Positions 22,813-24,240 of a DNA stretch of 24,240 bases are shown piece by piece. The notes beneath the pieces are model-generated. The model worked only from the letters and a program-made list of their open reading frames with translations. It made no database searches and was not told where the DNA came from. The stretch is from JAAZNO01 sp012798275 (GTDB lineage Bacteria; Chloroflexota; Anaerolineae; B4-G1; SLSP01): assembly GCA_035347995.1 (NCBI GenBank), contig DAOPQD010000048.1, forward strand, positions 1 through 24,240, in the 5' to 3' direction. Made by a program: the position numbers and the translations under genes. Each line of letters opens with the position of its first letter. Position 1 is the first letter of the stretch.

Positions 22813-22871
22813 GCGTACTGCGTACTACGGAGAGCAGTATCACGCATTACGCATTACGCATTACGGATTAC
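22813..22871. repeat. Period-7 tandem repeat tract before the GT4 gene
   Basis: GCGTACT twice (22813-22826), then, after 15 bases, ACGCATT three times and ACGGATT once (22842-22869) plus AC. It begins 2 bases after the epimerase stop and ends 5 bases before the GT4 ATG, occupying the place of a normal ribosome-binding site. Confidence 0.85.
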
Positions 22872-22876
22872 CCTTC

Positions 22877-24046
22877 ATGCGGGTTCTCATTGTTCTGACT
22901 TACTACCGTCCTCATACCAGCGGGTTGACTATCTACGCTGAACGGCTCGCCGGCGCGCTGGTGCAACGCGGGCATCAGGTGACGATTCTGACGTCGCGGT
23001 ATGATCCGCGCTTGCCGGGCGAAGAGCGGCTCGAGGGGGTACGGGTGGTGCGCGCGCCGGTGCTGTTCCGCATCAGCAAGGGCGTCATCATGCCGACTTT
23101 TGGTTTTCTGGCGTGGCAACTCGTCCGCCAGGCGGATGTGCTCAGCCTGCACCTGCCGCAGTTCGACGCGGCGGGGGTGGCGTTGCGCGGACGCCTCCTG
23201 CACAAGCCGACCGTGCTCACCTATCATTGCGACCTGCAGTTGCCGCCGGGTGTTTTCAATCGGGCGGTCAATCAGGTCGTCCACCTGATGAACTGGCTGG
23301 CAGGGAAATTCGCGCATCGCATCGTCGCCTACACGCAGGATTTTGCCGATCATTCCTCCTATTTGCAGCACTTCACGGAGAAGTTGCACGTGATTCCGCC
23401 ACCGGTGACGCTCCCCGACGCGGGGCCTTCGGGCATCGCCGCGTTTGCCAGGATGCACAATCCCGCCGGAAATCACCCCGTCATCGGCATGGCGGCGCGA
23501 CTTGCGGCGGAGAAGGGGGTGGGGGTGCTGCTGGAGGCTTTCCCGCGCATTCTCGAACGCTATCCCGACGCGCGCATCCTCTTCGCCGGGCAGTATCAGC
23601 ACGTGCTCGGCGAGCAGGCCTACGCCCAACAGCTCGAGCCGCTCATCCGCCGTTATGAACAGACCGGGCAATGGAAATTCCTGGGGGTGCTGAATCCGCT
23701 GCAGATGGCGGCTTTTTATCCCAACCTGGATGTGTTGGTGGTGCCAAGCCTCAACTCCACGGAGTCTTTTGGTCTGGTGCAGGTGGAAGCGATGTTGCAC
23801 GGCGTGCCCTGCGTGGCGAGCGACCTGCCGGGGGTGCGTCAACCGGTGCGGCTGACGGGCATGGGGGAGATTGCGCCCGTGGGAGACGCCGAAGGGCTGG
23901 CGACGGCGGTGCTGCAGGTGTTGGAACATCGCGCCGCGTATGTGCGTTCAAAAGAGGAGATTGCCACCATGTTCGCGCCAGAGCAGACGGCGGCCGCGTA
24001 TGAGCGGCTTTTTGCCGAAATCGGCGCGGCGGACGTGAAAATGTAG
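22877..24046 (+). CDS. GT4-family glycosyltransferase (389 aa)
   Basis: A retaining GT-B glycosyltransferase, cytosolic or membrane-attached. The N-terminal domain begins MRVLIVLTYYRPHTSGLTIY with the glycine-containing acceptor-side loop; the C-terminal donor domain has GMAARLAAEKGVGVLLEAF (204-222) with R208 and K213, FAGQYQHVLG, and the EX7E pair E296/E304 (ESFGLVQVE). It probably transfers a hexose from a nucleotide sugar to a lipid-linked glycan. The ATG at 22877 starts the standard fold, but it has no Shine-Dalgarno because the heptamer tract abuts it; an in-frame GTG at 22778 would overlap the epimerase gene and add non-family residues. It is the last gene of the flippase-epimerase-GT4 unit. 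Donor and acceptor are unknown. Confidence 0.9.
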   Translation: MRVLIVLTYYRPHTSGLTIYAERLAGALVQRGHQVTILTSRYDPRLPGEERLEGVRVVRAPVLFRISKGVIMPTFGFLAWQLVRQADVLSLHLPQFDAAGVALRGRLLHKPTVLTYHCDLQLPPGVFNRAVNQVVHLMNWLAGKFAHRIVAYTQDFADHSSYLQHFTEKLHVIPPPVTLPDAGPSGIAAFARMHNPAGNHPVIGMAARLAAEKGVGVLLEAFPRILERYPDARILFAGQYQHVLGEQAYAQQLEPLIRRYEQTGQWKFLGVLNPLQMAAFYPNLDVLVVPSLNSTESFGLVQVEAMLHGVPCVASDLPGVRQPVRLTGMGEIAPVGDAEGLATAVLQVLEHRAAYVRSKEEIATMFAPEQTAAAYERLFAEIGAADVKM

Positions 24047-24092
24047 GGACGCCGATGAACGCAGAAGGACGCGGATGGGAGAAAAACCTGCG
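24047..24092. repeat. Degenerate dispersed-repeat copy
   Basis: On the minus strand this reads as three consecutive 10-base units of the type ATCnGCGTyC (ATCCGCGTCC, TTCTGCGTTC, ATCGGCGTCC). It resembles the copy near 7245-7290 and the wider ATCTGCGT-type intergenic repeats of Chloroflexota. Confidence 0.5.
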
Positions 24093-24153
24093 TGTTCTGC
24101 GAAAATCAACGTTCTATGATTCTCCGGCGTTGATTGGACGCCGAAATGTGTGA

Positions 24154-24191
24154 ACGTGTCCACGTTCGCACGTGGACACGTATTTATTTTT
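24154..24191 (+). terminator. Strong hairpin terminator after the GT4 gene
   Basis: A 12-bp perfect stem (ACGTGTCCACGT at 24154-24165 with 24170-24181), a TCGC tetraloop, and then ATTTATTTTTG. A second, smaller hairpin (CGGCGT at 24125-24130 with ACGCCG at 24138-24143) lies just upstream. Confidence 0.75.
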
Positions 24192-24205
24192 GAAGGAGCC
24201 GCCAT

Positions 24206-24232
24206 ATGCTGGCGCACATCATTCAAGGATGA
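24206..24232 (+). other. Mini-ORF with Shine-Dalgarno at the right edge
   Basis: GAAGGAG is followed 7 bases later by an ATG and the frame MLAHIIQG with TGA at 24230. A further ATG overlaps that stop (ATGA). Whether this is a leader peptide for a gene beyond the window, or chance, cannot be told. Confidence 0.25.
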
Positions 24233-24240
24233 AAATGTGA

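Overview
The window looks like chromosomal DNA from a GC-rich, probably thermophilic or anaerobic member of the Chloroflexota (Anaerolineae-like). This is an inference from gene content and protein style. The pointers are a very long SecA with extra insertions, single-domain KaiC/RadA-type ATPases beside small winged-helix proteins, a K+-independent-type membrane pyrophosphatase, YfhO and GT39-like membrane glycosyltransferases, and period-7 tandem repeats between genes. No rRNA, tRNA, CRISPR array, prophage or insertion sequence was recognised.

Left block (1-5.65 kb, minus strand): one compact gene string reads secA, a small winged-helix protein, a KaiC-like ATPase, two tiny membrane proteins that overlap by ATGA, and the 5' end of an adenosine deaminase that runs off the window. 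Gaps are 22-39 bp. A good extended -10 promoter lies about 225 bp upstream of secA, so the leader is long and contains a small perfect inverted repeat.

Middle block (5.65-16.4 kb, mostly plus strand): a DUF2089 zinc-ribbon/HTH gene with a SHOCT/YvlB-like partner, closed by a strong terminator; an unrecognised 254-residue protein; the proton-pumping pyrophosphatase with its own terminator; and a minus-strand P-loop kinase. Next come an internally duplicated four-cysteine protein, formate-tetrahydrofolate ligase (fhs) and folD. Together fhs and folD run the formate to 10-formyl-THF to methylene-THF branch of one-carbon metabolism. A CBS-CBS-ACT sensor, a YfcE-like phosphoesterase and a cyclic-nucleotide-binding protein follow, packed as a likely operon.

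Right block (16.3-24.2 kb): cell-surface glycan genes. On the minus strand are a YfhO-family and a GT39-like integral membrane protein, preceded by the 3' third of a broken DegT-type sugar aminotransferase. On the plus strand are a flippase-like (LPG-synthase TM) protein whose promoter places the transcript start at its ATG (leaderless), a CDP-paratose/tyvelose 2-epimerase-like SDR and a GT4 glycosyltransferase, ending in a strong hairpin terminator. The aminotransferase remnant and the repeat tracts suggest this block has been rearranged.

The most novel-looking element is the KaiC-like ATPase/winged-helix/two-membrane-protein cassette carried behind secA. The duplicated Cys protein in front of fhs, the leaderless flippase gene and the mini-ORF with an unusually long Shine-Dalgarno near 5.75 kb also deserve attention.
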